Below are positions 18,083 through 26,542 of a DNA stretch of 64,000 bases, one piece after another. The stretch is from assembly GCA_019391515.1 (NCBI GenBank), contig JAHXQP010000009.1, positions 124,001 through 188,000 on the forward strand, read 5' to 3'. This stretch comes from Clostridiaceae bacterium. GTDB taxonomy: Bacteria > Bacillota > Clostridia > Tissierellales > Sporanaerobacteraceae. Made by a program: the position numbers and the translations under genes. Under the pieces are notes generated by a model. That model did not search any database. It saw nothing but the letters and a program-made list of their open reading frames with translations, and was not told the origin of the DNA. Each line of letters starts with the position of its first letter. Within the stretch, counting starts at the first letter, position 1.

Positions 18083-19033
18083 ATGAAAAGTGAAAATTTT
18101 ACATTTAAATCTTTAAATAATATAGAGGTATTTTGTAAAAAGTGGATTCCTGATGAGGAAAAAGATATTAGAGCTTGTATACAGATTTCCCATGGCATGG
18201 CAGAACATATAGAAAGATATAATGCATTTGCTAAGTATTTAGTTAATAAAGGAGTTGTAGTTTATGGAAATGATCATAGAGGACATGGGAAAACTGCAGG
18301 AGATATTGAAAATTTAGGATATTTTGCTGATGAAAATGGATGGCAAAAAGTAGTTGGTGATATGCACTCTCTTACAGAAATAATTAAAGATGAATACAAA
18401 GATATTCCTATTTTTATATTTGGACATAGTATGGGTTCTTTTTTAACAAGAAGATATATTCAACTTTATGGAGATGAAATTGAAGGGGTTATATTAAGTG
18501 GAACTGGTGGAGATCCAGGAATTGCTGGAAGGATTGGAATTAGAATAGCAAAAATGGAAATAAGAAAAAATGGTAGTAGGGCTAAAAGTCCAAAACTTAA
18601 TAAATTATCTTTTGGAAATTTTAATAAACCATTTGAGCCTGTTAGGACCGAATTTGATTGGTTGACTAGAGATGAAAAAGAAGTTGATAAATATATTGAA
18701 GACTCTTATTGTGGTGGTATATTTACTTGTGGCTTTTTCTATGATATGTTATCTGGATTAAAGGAATTAAATAAAAAAGAGAATATAGAGAGAATATCTA
18801 AAGATTTGCCTATTTTCTTAATATCTGGAGATAAGGATCCAGTTGGTAATAATACTAAAGATGTTTTACAAGCTTATAATAGCTATAAAAATGCGGGAAT
18901 AGTAGATGTAAATTGTAAATTTTATTCAAATGCTAGGCATGAAATTCTAAATGAATTGAATAAAGAAGAAGTATATAAAGATATTATTTCTTGGATTGAT
19001 AATCATATAAAATATTCAAAATCATATAGTTGA
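18083..19033 (+). CDS. Alpha/beta hydrolase, monoacylglycerol-lipase-like
   Basis: The 316-aa cytoplasmic serine hydrolase belongs to the lysophospholipase/monoacylglycerol lipase group. The nucleophile elbow is GHSMG with Ser116, the acid is Asp252 (GDKDPVG) and the histidine is His286 (ARHEIL). An HGMAEH oxyanion motif and DHRGHGKT are also present. No signal peptide is seen. The start follows GAGGGGGAT and lies only 20 bases after prdR, so the two are probably on one transcript. Why a lipase is tied to the proline reductase regulator is unknown. The substrate cannot be told from sequence. Confidence 0.85.
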   Translation: MKSENFTFKSLNNIEVFCKKWIPDEEKDIRACIQISHGMAEHIERYNAFAKYLVNKGVVVYGNDHRGHGKTAGDIENLGYFADENGWQKVVGDMHSLTEIIKDEYKDIPIFIFGHSMGSFLTRRYIQLYGDEIEGVILSGTGGDPGIAGRIGIRIAKMEIRKNGSRAKSPKLNKLSFGNFNKPFEPVRTEFDWLTRDEKEVDKYIEDSYCGGIFTCGFFYDMLSGLKELNKKENIERISKDLPIFLISGDKDPVGNNTKDVLQAYNSYKNAGIVDVNCKFYSNARHEILNELNKEEVYKDIISWIDNHIKYSKSYS

Positions 19034-19058
19034 TCTTAGAACGACTTAAAACAGACTG

Positions 19059-19076
19059 ATGACTGAATATAGTCAT
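19059..19076. promoter_or_regulatory. Distal upstream activating site, probable PrdR operator 1
   Basis: This is a perfect inverted repeat, ATGACT-N6-AGTCAT, with core GACT-N6-AGTC. Its centre is about 160 bases before the predicted transcription start of prdC, the usual range for sigma-54 activators. Confidence 0.6.
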
Positions 19077-19124
19077 AAACCAAATATAGTCAATGAGCTT
19101 AGTTGAAGTGTGAAAATTCAAATA

Positions 19125-19138
19125 GACTATAATTAGTC
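19125..19138. promoter_or_regulatory. Proximal upstream activating site, probable PrdR operator 2
   Basis: This site has the same core, GACT-N6-AGTC, as the distal site and is centred 64 bases from it, close to six helical turns, so both would face the same side of the DNA. It lies about 95 bases before the predicted start. Confidence 0.6.
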
Positions 19139-19155
19139 ATAATCATATATATTTT

Positions 19156-19198
19156 CCCCTTAAAGCTGCCAAGTTTATGCGGTTTTAAGGGGTTTTTT
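19156..19198 (+). terminator. Intrinsic terminator between the PrdR sites and the prdC promoter
   Basis: The stem CCCCTTAAA/TTTAAGGGG is followed by six T residues. It would stop read-through from the prdR-hydrolase unit. It lies between the activator sites and the -24 element, which touches its T run. Confidence 0.8.
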
Positions 19199-19199
19199 A

Positions 19200-19216
19200 T
19201 TGGCACAAATTTTGCT
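19200..19216 (+). promoter_or_regulatory. Sigma-54 (-24/-12) promoter of the prd operon
   Basis: TTGGCAC-N5-TTGCT matches the sigma-54 consensus exactly, with GG and GC separated by 10 bases. The predicted transcription start is about 19227, leaving a leader of about 40 bases to prdC. Confidence 0.92.
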
Positions 19217-19268
19217 ACTATATAAAATGCAGCTTAGTAATATTAGATTATTAGAAAGGGGTGAAATC

Positions 19269-20549
19269 TTGGAAGTAAAGATACCTTTAAAGCAACATAT
19301 TGGCATGGCTTCTACTCCTATAGTTAAAATAGGAGATGAAATAATGAAAGGCCAACTTATTGCAATACCAAATGGATTAGGGGCCAATATACATTCTAGT
19401 GTTTATGGAAAAATAGTTGAAATAAATAGTACGAGAGTAAGTATAGAAGTTTATGAAAATCAGCCAGATGACTATATGAAAATTGAACCTAAGAATACTC
19501 GATTAGAGCTTGTAGAAGGAGCAGGAATAGTAGGAGCAGGTGGGGCAGGTTTTCCAACCCATGTAAAACTAAATACAAAATTGGAAGATGGTTATGTAAT
19601 TATGAATGCAGCTGAATGTGAACCAGAGTTAAATCATAATATGGAGAGAATCATGAAGGATCCACATCTTTTAATGAGAGGACTTAAATACGCAATGGAA
19701 ATCACTAATGCTAATAAAGGTTATATTGCTATAAAACCTAAAAATAAAAGACCTTTAATTGAATTAGGAAAAGCGATAAAAGGTGAGAAAAATATCGAGA
19801 TTAAATTTTTGCCAGATATGTATCCAGCGGGAGATGAAAGGGTTATTATAAGGGAAATACTGGGTATAAAATTGAAACCTGGACAATTACCTATTGAAGC
19901 AAGAACAGTAGTTTTAAATGTAGAGACACTGAAAAATATTGCTCTTGCTATTGAAGATAGAAGGCCAGTTATAACTAAAGATATTACTGTAACTGGTAGA
20001 GTAAAAGAAGCAGAGAAAGTTTTCTTAGACGTGCCAATAGGAATGCCAGTTAAATATTATATAAAAAAATGTGGAGGATATACAGAGCCTTATGGTGAAA
20101 TATTACTAGGGGGTCCTTTTACAGGTAAGTCTGGAGATGAATACTCACCTATCACAAAAATGACAGGAGGAATACTTGTAAGTATGCCTTTCCCTTCTGA
20201 TAAGAGAAAGTTTGGATTAATTGGATGTGAATGTGGAGCACAGATAGATAGGTTGAAAGAGATTGTAGAAGGAATGGGAGGAGAAGTAGTAGCTACCACT
20301 AATTGTAAAAGAATGATAGATGTTGGTGGCAGGTTTAGATGTGAAGAACCAGGGGTTTGTCCTGGGCAAGCTGAAAAGGTAATAGGTTTAAAGAAAAATG
20401 GGGCTGATGTAATTTTAGTTGGGACTTGTGAAACCTGAACTGATACTGTGATGAATGTGGCCCCTAGGTTAGGAGTGCCTTTATATCATAGTACAGACCA
20501 TGTACTTAGAGCTACAGGCCATAGACTCTATAGAAGAAAACGTGGATAG
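19269..20549 (+). CDS. prdC: PrdC, RnfC-like electron transfer protein of proline reductase (selenoprotein, UGA read as Sec)
   Basis: PrdC resembles RnfC/NqrA electron carriers and is thought to link proline reductase to electron donors. The start is TTG 19269, 5 bases after AGAAAGGGGTGA; the earlier in-frame TTG at 19200 lies in the promoter. The protein shows the N-terminal RnfC barrel sandwich (HIGMASTPIVKIGDEIMKGQ) and the GAGGAGFPTHVK NAD/FMN-binding region. An in-frame TGA at 20436-20438 follows GTCET. The frame then stays open for 36 more codons (TDTVMNVAPRLGVPLY) to the TAG at 20547, which overlaps the prdA ribosome binding site. With Sec390 the product is 426 aa. A SECIS-like hairpin follows the TGA. 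Confidence 0.9.
20440..20496 (+). promoter_or_regulatory. SECIS-like hairpin in prdC
   Basis: Directly after the UGA, CTG(A)TACTGTGAT pairs with ATCATAGTACAG (one bulged A, one wobble). An inner stem GGC-C-CCT/AGG-AGT-GCC is capped by the loop AGGTT. The loop G residues are 29-30 bases after the UGA, within the range for bacterial SECIS elements. Confidence 0.75.
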
Positions 20550-20560
20550 GAGGGATAATT

Positions 20561-22417
20561 TTGGCTATAACTGAGGAAACTGCAATGGAGCATAAAAATT
20601 CTTTTGCTATTACTTGTTGTAGATTTGAAGAGGGGACAATAATTGGACCCTCAAATATAGAAGACCCTAATATCATACCAGATTTAGAAGATTCAGGGCT
20701 TTTAGATATACCACAAAATTGTTTAAAAATTGGAGAAGTATTAGGTGCAAAGCTAAAAAAAACAGTAGATGCTTTAACACCGCTAACAGAAGAGTTAGTA
20801 GAAGGCATAAATAAAATGGAGGAAAATAAAGAGGCAAAAGATGAAGAAATAGAAGAAGTTAAAGAAGAGCCTCAGGAAATAAAAAAACAATCTAAACTAC
20901 AAATAGCAAATAGTAGTGGAAATATAAAAATTCACATAGGGGAAGGAAAAGATATAAATATAGAGATTCCCTATCTAATAACAAATAATAATATGATGCA
21001 AGATAATAATGTAGCACAAGACGTGAATAAAATAGAAAATGAGAGAGAAGAAGAGAAAACAACGAAGATATATGAAGATAAAGAAATAAGGAAACTTAAG
21101 AGAAAGTATTTTAAAATTGAAGAAGTAAAGTTTGGTAGTGAAACAAAGATAGAAGGTAAAACTTTATATATTAGAAAAGATATTTGTAAAGAAGCAATAT
21201 CTAAGGAAGAACTTGTTGTAGATATGAAATTAGATATTATAACTCCAAATAGATATAACGAATTTTCAAATACTATTATGGATGTCCAACCTATTGCTAC
21301 AAAAGAAGAAGGAGAATTAGGAGAGGGAATAACAAGAGTAATAGATGGAGTAGTAATGATGGTTACTGGTACTGATGAAAATAGTGTTCAAATTGGAGAG
21401 TTTGGTTCTTCAGAAGGGATAATGGAAGAAAATATAATGTGGAATAGACCAGGCTCACCAGAAAAAGGAGAAATATTTATTAAAACTGATGTAATGATTA
21501 AAGAAGGTAAAAATATGGAAAGACCAGGACCTATGGCAGCTCATAAGGTTACCGATTATATTACTCAGGAAATAAGGGATGCTCTAAAGAAAGCTAGTGA
21601 AGATTTAGTTATTAAAACAGAAGAGTATGTTCAAAAGAGAAGGCCAAATAAGAAAAAGATAGTTATAGTTAAAGAGATAATGGGACAGGGTGCAATGCAT
21701 GATAATTATATATTACCTCAGGAGCCTGTAGGAGTACTTGGGGCTAAAGCCAATGTAGATTTAGGCAATGTTCCAATAGTAGTTTCGCCACTTCAAGTGC
21801 TAGATGGATGTATTCATGCTTTAACTTGTATAGGACCAGCTTCAAAAGAAACTTCAAGACATTATTTTAGAGAGCCATTAGTGTTGGAAGCTATGATGGA
21901 TGAGGAGTTAGATTTAGCCGCAGTTGTATTTGTAGGTTCCCCTCAAGCAAATTCAGAAAAGTTTTATGTATCTAAACTTTTAGGAATGACAGTAGAAGCT
22001 ATGGATATAGATGGAGCTATAGTGACTACTGAAGGATTTGGAAACAATCATGTAGATTTTGCTAGTCATATTGAAGAGATAGGAAGAAGAGGAATCTCTG
22101 TAGTGGGTATGACTTTTGCTGCAGTTCAAGGGCAATTGGTAGTAGGGAACAAATATATGAATGCTATGGTAGATAATAATAAATCAGAGGACGGAATTGA
22201 AAATGAAATATTGAGTAACAATTGTCTCTGTAAAGAAGATGCAATAAGAGCTATATATATGCTTAAAGCTGAGATGGCAGGAGAAAAAATACTTTCTCCT
22301 GATAGAAAGTATAGTTCTGAAGTTAAGCTAAACAATATAGATTTAATTGAAAAAGGTACAGGAAATAAAATAGAACTAGTGAAAAATGAAGGTTCTTTAA
22401 AATTGGAGGAAAAATAA
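20561..22417 (+). CDS. prdA: PrdA, D-proline reductase proprotein
   Basis: PrdA is cleaved autocatalytically into two subunits; the smaller gains an N-terminal pyruvoyl group from a cysteine and, with PrdB, reduces D-proline to 5-aminovalerate. The 618-aa product starts at TTG 20561, 6 bases after GGAGGG, with the family N-terminus MAITEETAMEHKN. The processing cysteine is best placed at Cys423 in LTCIGPASKETSRHYF, matching the known Thr-Cys cleavage site. Residues about 85-185 form a Glu/Lys/Asn-rich linker that looks poorly conserved. The gene begins 11 bases after prdC and overlaps the next gene by 1 base. Confidence 0.95.
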   Translation: MAITEETAMEHKNSFAITCCRFEEGTIIGPSNIEDPNIIPDLEDSGLLDIPQNCLKIGEVLGAKLKKTVDALTPLTEELVEGINKMEENKEAKDEEIEEVKEEPQEIKKQSKLQIANSSGNIKIHIGEGKDINIEIPYLITNNNMMQDNNVAQDVNKIENEREEEKTTKIYEDKEIRKLKRKYFKIEEVKFGSETKIEGKTLYIRKDICKEAISKEELVVDMKLDIITPNRYNEFSNTIMDVQPIATKEEGELGEGITRVIDGVVMMVTGTDENSVQIGEFGSSEGIMEENIMWNRPGSPEKGEIFIKTDVMIKEGKNMERPGPMAAHKVTDYITQEIRDALKKASEDLVIKTEEYVQKRRPNKKKIVIVKEIMGQGAMHDNYILPQEPVGVLGAKANVDLGNVPIVVSPLQVLDGCIHALTCIGPASKETSRHYFREPLVLEAMMDEELDLAAVVFVGSPQANSEKFYVSKLLGMTVEAMDIDGAIVTTEGFGNNHVDFASHIEEIGRRGISVVGMTFAAVQGQLVVGNKYMNAMVDNNKSEDGIENEILSNNCLCKEDAIRAIYMLKAEMAGEKILSPDRKYSSEVKLNNIDLIEKGTGNKIELVKNEGSLKLEEK

Positions 22418-22689
22418 TGGAGAAATTAAGATATATTTCTTCTGAAAGATATTATGAAGGTATAATTATAGAAGTTAGTGATGGTGGAATTGTTATAGAC
22501 TTTAAAGGTAGAATGGGACAGATAAGATTACCTAAGAGGATGGTAATAAGTGAAAATGGATTAAAAGAAGGACAAGAAGTAGGCTTTTTAATGACTTATC
22601 CAGAAGTAATAGATGAAAATATAAATGAAAATTATATTTATGGAAAAAGACAATTAAATAAGAGGATGAATAGGGGAAGCAAATTATAA
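22417..22689 (+). CDS. Small proline-reductase-associated protein between prdA and prdB
   Basis: The 90-aa protein has alternating hydrophobic beta strands (YYEGIIIEVSDGGIVIDFKGRMGQIRLP), suggestive of a small beta-barrel domain, and a basic C-terminal tail. Its ATG overlaps the prdA stop (TAATG), so its translation is coupled to prdA. As far as I recall, similar small proteins, annotated with a CBO2463/CBO2479-type domain, sit in prd operons of other clostridia. The function is unknown; a role in assembly, or binding to the reductase or its mRNA, is conceivable. Confidence 0.8.
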   Translation: MEKLRYISSERYYEGIIIEVSDGGIVIDFKGRMGQIRLPKRMVISENGLKEGQEVGFLMTYPEVIDENINENYIYGKRQLNKRMNRGSKL

Positions 22690-22702
22690 AGGAGGAATGA
22701 AC

Positions 22703-23428
22703 TTGAGTCTTACTGTGATTAAAGGATTGAAATCAGAGATATATGTTCCTATAACTCCCCAACCAGTTTGGACACCTGTAGATAAACCTTTAAGTGAAAT
22801 GGTTATAGCATTAGTTACAGCAGCAGGAGTTCATTTAAAATCAGATGAAAGATTTAATCTTGCTGGGGATACTTCTTTTAGAATAGTTCCAGGTGATTCA
22901 ATTAACAGTGATCTAATGGTTTCACATGGAGGGTATGATAATTCTGACGTAAATAAAGATATTAATTGTATGTTTCCTATAGATAGACTTAGAGAATTAG
23001 AAGAAGAGGGATTTATAAAGAAAGTTGCACCAAAACATATAGGATTTATGGGTGGTGGAGGAAATGTAAAGGCATTTGAAGAAATTACAGGTCCTGAAAT
23101 AGCCCATATATTGAAAGAAGAAGGTGTAGATGCTGTAGTAATGACAGGAGGATGAGGAACTTGTCACCGCTCTGCCGTGATTGTGCAGAGAGCGATTGAA
23201 GAAGCAGGAATTCCAACTATTATAATTGCTGCATTACCACCAGTAGTAAGGCAGAATGGAACTCCAAGATGTACTGCTCCAATAGTACCTATGGGTGCTA
23301 ATGTAGGAGAACCAAACAATATAGATATGCAGAAGAACATTCTTAAAGATACTTTAAAACAATTAGTAGAAATAGATACTCCAGGGAAAATAGTACCTCT
23401 TCCTTATGAATATATAGCAAAAGTTTAA
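22703..23428 (+). CDS. prdB: PrdB, selenocysteine subunit of D-proline reductase (UGA read as Sec)
   Basis: PrdB carries the catalytic selenocysteine that attacks D-proline held by the PrdA pyruvoyl group. The frame is interrupted by TGA at 23153-23155 in the conserved context VVMTGG-U-GTCHRSA and continues to 23428, giving 241 aa with Sec151, the normal family size. The TTG at 22703 is chosen because GGAGG lies 7 bases upstream and it yields the family N-terminus MSLTVIKGLKSEIYVPI; the ATG at 22697 almost touches the ribosome binding site. A hairpin 12 bases after the UGA fits a bacterial SECIS. Confidence 0.96.
23168..23194 (+). promoter_or_regulatory. SECIS-like hairpin in prdB
   Basis: CGCTCTGC pairs with GCAGAG-AG-CG (a 2-base bulge) around the 9-base loop CGTGATTGT. 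A G stands in the second loop position, about 22 bases after the UGA, typical of bacterial SECIS elements recognised by SelB. Confidence 0.8.
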
Positions 23429-23444
23429 TATAAGAGGTGATAGT

Positions 23445-24458
23445 ATGGAGTTAATAAAGAGTATAAATGTTGTAGATTCTCATACAGTAGGCGAGCCAAC
23501 TAGAGTAGTAGTAGGAGGAATTCCTACTATACCAGGGAAAAATATGGCTGAAAAAAAAGAGTACCTAGAAAAAAATTTAGACCATATAAGAAGGATGTTG
23601 ATGCATGAGCCTAGAGGACATAATGATATGTTTGGAGCCATTATTACTCCACCTACAAGAAAAGGAGAAGCAGATCTAGGAGTAATATTTATGGATGGTG
23701 GTGGATATTTAAATATGTGTTGCCATGGCTCTATGGGAGTAGCAACTGTATTGATAGACACAGGAATGATAGAAGCAAAAGAACCTTATACGGATATAGT
23801 TTTAGATGCACCAGCTGGTCTTATAAAAGCAAGAGTTAATGTGGAAAATGAGAAAGCCAAATCTGTATCAATAATCAATGTACCTTCTTTTTTATTTAAA
23901 GAAGATTTAGAAGTAGAAATACCTAGTTTAGGAAAAATCAAAGTCGATATCTCTTTTGGAGGAAGTTTTTTTGCATTAGTAGATGTCAAAGATTTAGGTA
24001 TAGATTTAGAAGTAAAAAATATTGATAGGCTTATAAAATTAAGTTTAGAAATTAGAAAAGCTATAAACAATAGTGTAGAGATTTATCATCCAGAAAAGCC
24101 ATATATAAAAACTGTAGATTTAATTGAAATATATGATATACCCTCACAACCTAAGGCTGATTTAAAAAATGTAGTTATATTTGGAAAAGGGCAATTTGAC
24201 CGTTCTCCTTGCGGCACAGGAACTAGTGCCAAATTAGCTGCCCTTTATTCTAAAGGTAAAATTGGTCTTAATGAACCCTTTGTATATGAAAGTATATCAG
24301 GGACTACTTTTACGGGAAAAGTTTTAGAAGAAACAAAAGTAGGTGAATTTAATGGAGTAATTCCTGAGGTAACAGGAAAAGCTTTTATTACAGGTTTTAA
24401 CCAATTAATTATAGATTCGGATGACCCATTTAAACATGGATTTGTATTACCTAGGTAA
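23445..24458 (+). CDS. prdF: Proline racemase PrdF
   Basis: The enzyme interconverts L- and D-proline, supplying the D isomer to proline reductase. The 337-aa protein has the two-thiol active site: Cys92 in NMCCHGSMG and Cys255 in DRSPCGTGTSA, plus the family start DSHTVGEPTR. The residue after the first catalytic Cys is also Cys instead of the common Gly. The start follows AGAGGTGATAGT, 16 bases after prdB. It ends the operon, with a bidirectional terminator behind. No prdD or prdE homologue is present in this cluster. Confidence 0.94.
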   Translation: MELIKSINVVDSHTVGEPTRVVVGGIPTIPGKNMAEKKEYLEKNLDHIRRMLMHEPRGHNDMFGAIITPPTRKGEADLGVIFMDGGGYLNMCCHGSMGVATVLIDTGMIEAKEPYTDIVLDAPAGLIKARVNVENEKAKSVSIINVPSFLFKEDLEVEIPSLGKIKVDISFGGSFFALVDVKDLGIDLEVKNIDRLIKLSLEIRKAINNSVEIYHPEKPYIKTVDLIEIYDIPSQPKADLKNVVIFGKGQFDRSPCGTGTSAKLAALYSKGKIGLNEPFVYESISGTTFTGKVLEETKVGEFNGVIPEVTGKAFITGFNQLIIDSDDPFKHGFVLPR

Positions 24459-24463
24459 GAATA

Positions 24464-24499
24464 AAAAGCTAATGGGAAATTTCTCCTATTAGCTTTTGG
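24464..24499. terminator. Bidirectional terminator between prdF and the helicase
   Basis: AAAAGCTAAT pairs with ATTAGCTTTT, with a partly paired middle (GGGA/TCCT). It serves the converging prdF and helicase genes. Confidence 0.8.
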
Positions 24500-26390
24500 A
24501 TTTCTTGTATAGTTCATCTTTAAATATGTCCTCTAGTTCTATTAAAAATCTAGAATCTTTTACTTTACTTTCGTTTTTATAGTCTATTGTGATTAAATCT
24601 AAAACTTCTTTAGCTCTAGTCATACCTACATAAAATAGTCTCCTTTCCTCTTCTAACAAATTAATTTGACCTTTTTCAAAGGATTCAATGCTATTAAAAG
24701 TAGGAAAATCTCCTTCTATAAGATCTATCATATAGACTTTTTTAAACTCAAGACCTTTTGCTGAATGAATTGTAGACAGTGTCACCCCATTTTTTTCTTT
24801 TTTAGATCTATATGTTATATAATCTAAATATTTTAATCGTCCTAAAAATTCTTTCATATTGTCAGCATTTTTAGCTATTAATTTTAGGGTAAATAAAATA
24901 GTTTTTAAAGAATCATAAGTATATCCAAACTTAATGGAATTTTCTTTAAGATATTTTTCATATTTTAAATCTTTTTCAATAAAAGAAATAGCTTCGTAGG
25001 GTTTTAAATTAGATAACCTTTTAAAATCAACTTTTAATTCTTTAATTTGTTTTTTATAATCTTTTTTCAAATCTGGATATTGAAGTAGTCTATCAAATAT
25101 AGGAATATTATAGCTAAGGGTTTTTGCCCAATTTATATGATTTTTATATATGTATCCTTTAGTTTTATAATATATTTTTTCAAATTCAAATATATTTATA
25201 TTATCATATGCCACATTTAAAAATGCTATTATATCTTTCACTATCCAATGATTAAAAAAACTTATTTTAGCATCTCTAATATAAAAGGGAATATTATTTC
25301 TGTCCAAATATTCTATAATCCCTAAAGATGAGATATTATTTCTATATAGTATGGCAGTATTTGATAAATCTCCATGTTTTTTAAACATTTCTATTAAATA
25401 TTCATATTCATCTATTATGGTTTCACTTCTTATAATTTTAACAGGCCTTATATTTTTATTTTCAGTAAATAACTCTTTATTATATCTTAAAGTATTTTGT
25501 TTTATAAATTTATTACATACATTTACTATATTATTAGAAGAACGAAAATTTTGTTCCATATAGAATATATTTGCTTGAGGATATATTTCTTTGAAATTCA
25601 ATATATTTTCAGGAGAGGCTCCTCTAAACCGATAGATAGATTGATCATCATCGGCTACGATAAATAAATTATTTTTAGGGTGAGAAATAGTTTTAGCTAT
25701 TTCCATCTGTATTTTAGAAGTATCTTGTCCTTCATCAACTTGAATATAATCAAATTTATTTCTATATTTACTTAGTAAATATTTATCTTTATTTAAAATA
25801 TTCAATGCATATGTAAGCATATCATCAAAATCTATAAGCAAGTTGTCAGACTTATAATTTTCATATTTAGTGTAAATTTCTTTGAAATTTTCTATATCGA
25901 CTTTATATTTTTGAAGAAAGTCATCTATATCAAACATCATATTTTTAATATATCCAATAGTATTTATAACTGTTTCTAGTTTTTCTTCAGTAATATATTC
26001 ACCATTTATGTCAAGATAAATTTTTCTTAATAATTTATTTTTATACTGAGGATGTTTAAAATTTTCTATTAAGCTATATTTTATATTATTTCTATAAGCG
26101 TACTCTTTTAAAATAGTATAAGAAAAACTATGAATAGTAGAAAAATTCACAGGTATATTATAAAAATTAGGAAATGTATTATTAAATCTATTTTTCATAT
26201 CTTTTGCAGAAGCTTTACTGAAAGTTATAGAAAGTATTTTTAGAGGATTTATATTATATTTTTTTATTAAATTATGGGTTCTGTAAATTAAAACTGTAGT
26301 TTTTCCTGCACCAGGTACAGCTAACACTAAGGCAGGACCATCTTTATGTTTGATGGCATCCAATTGTTGTTTATTAAATTTAAAACTCAT
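24489..26390 (-). CDS. UvrD/Rep-type superfamily 1 DNA helicase
   Basis: The 633-aa ATPase unwinds DNA 3' to 5'. It shows the Q motif (FNKQQLDAI), motif I VPGAGKTTVL (26-35), motif II VDEGQDTSKIQ (a GQD variant of the common EFQD), motif III ADDDQSIYRFRGA, motif V TIHSAKGLEFKKV and motif VI RLFYVGMTRAKE. It is about 100 residues shorter than PcrA/UvrD and lacks their long C-terminal tail, so it is probably a clostridial accessory helicase. It stands alone on the minus strand, divergent from the DUF134 gene. The start is preceded by AGGTGATATA. Confidence 0.9.
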   Translation of the reverse strand: MSFKFNKQQLDAIKHKDGPALVLAVPGAGKTTVLIYRTHNLIKKYNINPLKILSITFSKASAKDMKNRFNNTFPNFYNIPVNFSTIHSFSYTILKEYAYRNNIKYSLIENFKHPQYKNKLLRKIYLDINGEYITEEKLETVINTIGYIKNMMFDIDDFLQKYKVDIENFKEIYTKYENYKSDNLLIDFDDMLTYALNILNKDKYLLSKYRNKFDYIQVDEGQDTSKIQMEIAKTISHPKNNLFIVADDDQSIYRFRGASPENILNFKEIYPQANIFYMEQNFRSSNNIVNVCNKFIKQNTLRYNKELFTENKNIRPVKIIRSETIIDEYEYLIEMFKKHGDLSNTAILYRNNISSLGIIEYLDRNNIPFYIRDAKISFFNHWIVKDIIAFLNVAYDNINIFEFEKIYYKTKGYIYKNHINWAKTLSYNIPIFDRLLQYPDLKKDYKKQIKELKVDFKRLSNLKPYEAISFIEKDLKYEKYLKENSIKFGYTYDSLKTILFTLKLIAKNADNMKEFLGRLKYLDYITYRSKKEKNGVTLSTIHSAKGLEFKKVYMIDLIEGDFPTFNSIESFEKGQINLLEEERRLFYVGMTRAKEVLDLITIDYKNESKVKDSRFLIELEDIFKDELYKKSKS

Positions 26391-26542
26391 TATATCACCT
26401 ATAGTTTTTAATAATATAATATCATATGTTGGTTGAAAAGAACCATTGTATTAAGAATATTTGAAAGTATAGAATAAAAAATTTGAAAAAAAACTATAAT
26501 GAAATATAATAAGTCTAGAAGTCTTTATTGAGGGGGAATATT

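Noticed and set aside
19200..19268. An N-terminal extension of PrdC starting at TTG 19200
   Set aside because: This TTG is the first base triplet of the -24 promoter element, upstream of the predicted transcription start, and a good ribosome binding site lies before TTG 19269.
22697..23428. Two separate genes or a pseudogene at the interrupted prdB frame
   Set aside because: The in-frame TGA is at the known selenocysteine position and is followed by a SECIS hairpin; both halves match PrdB.
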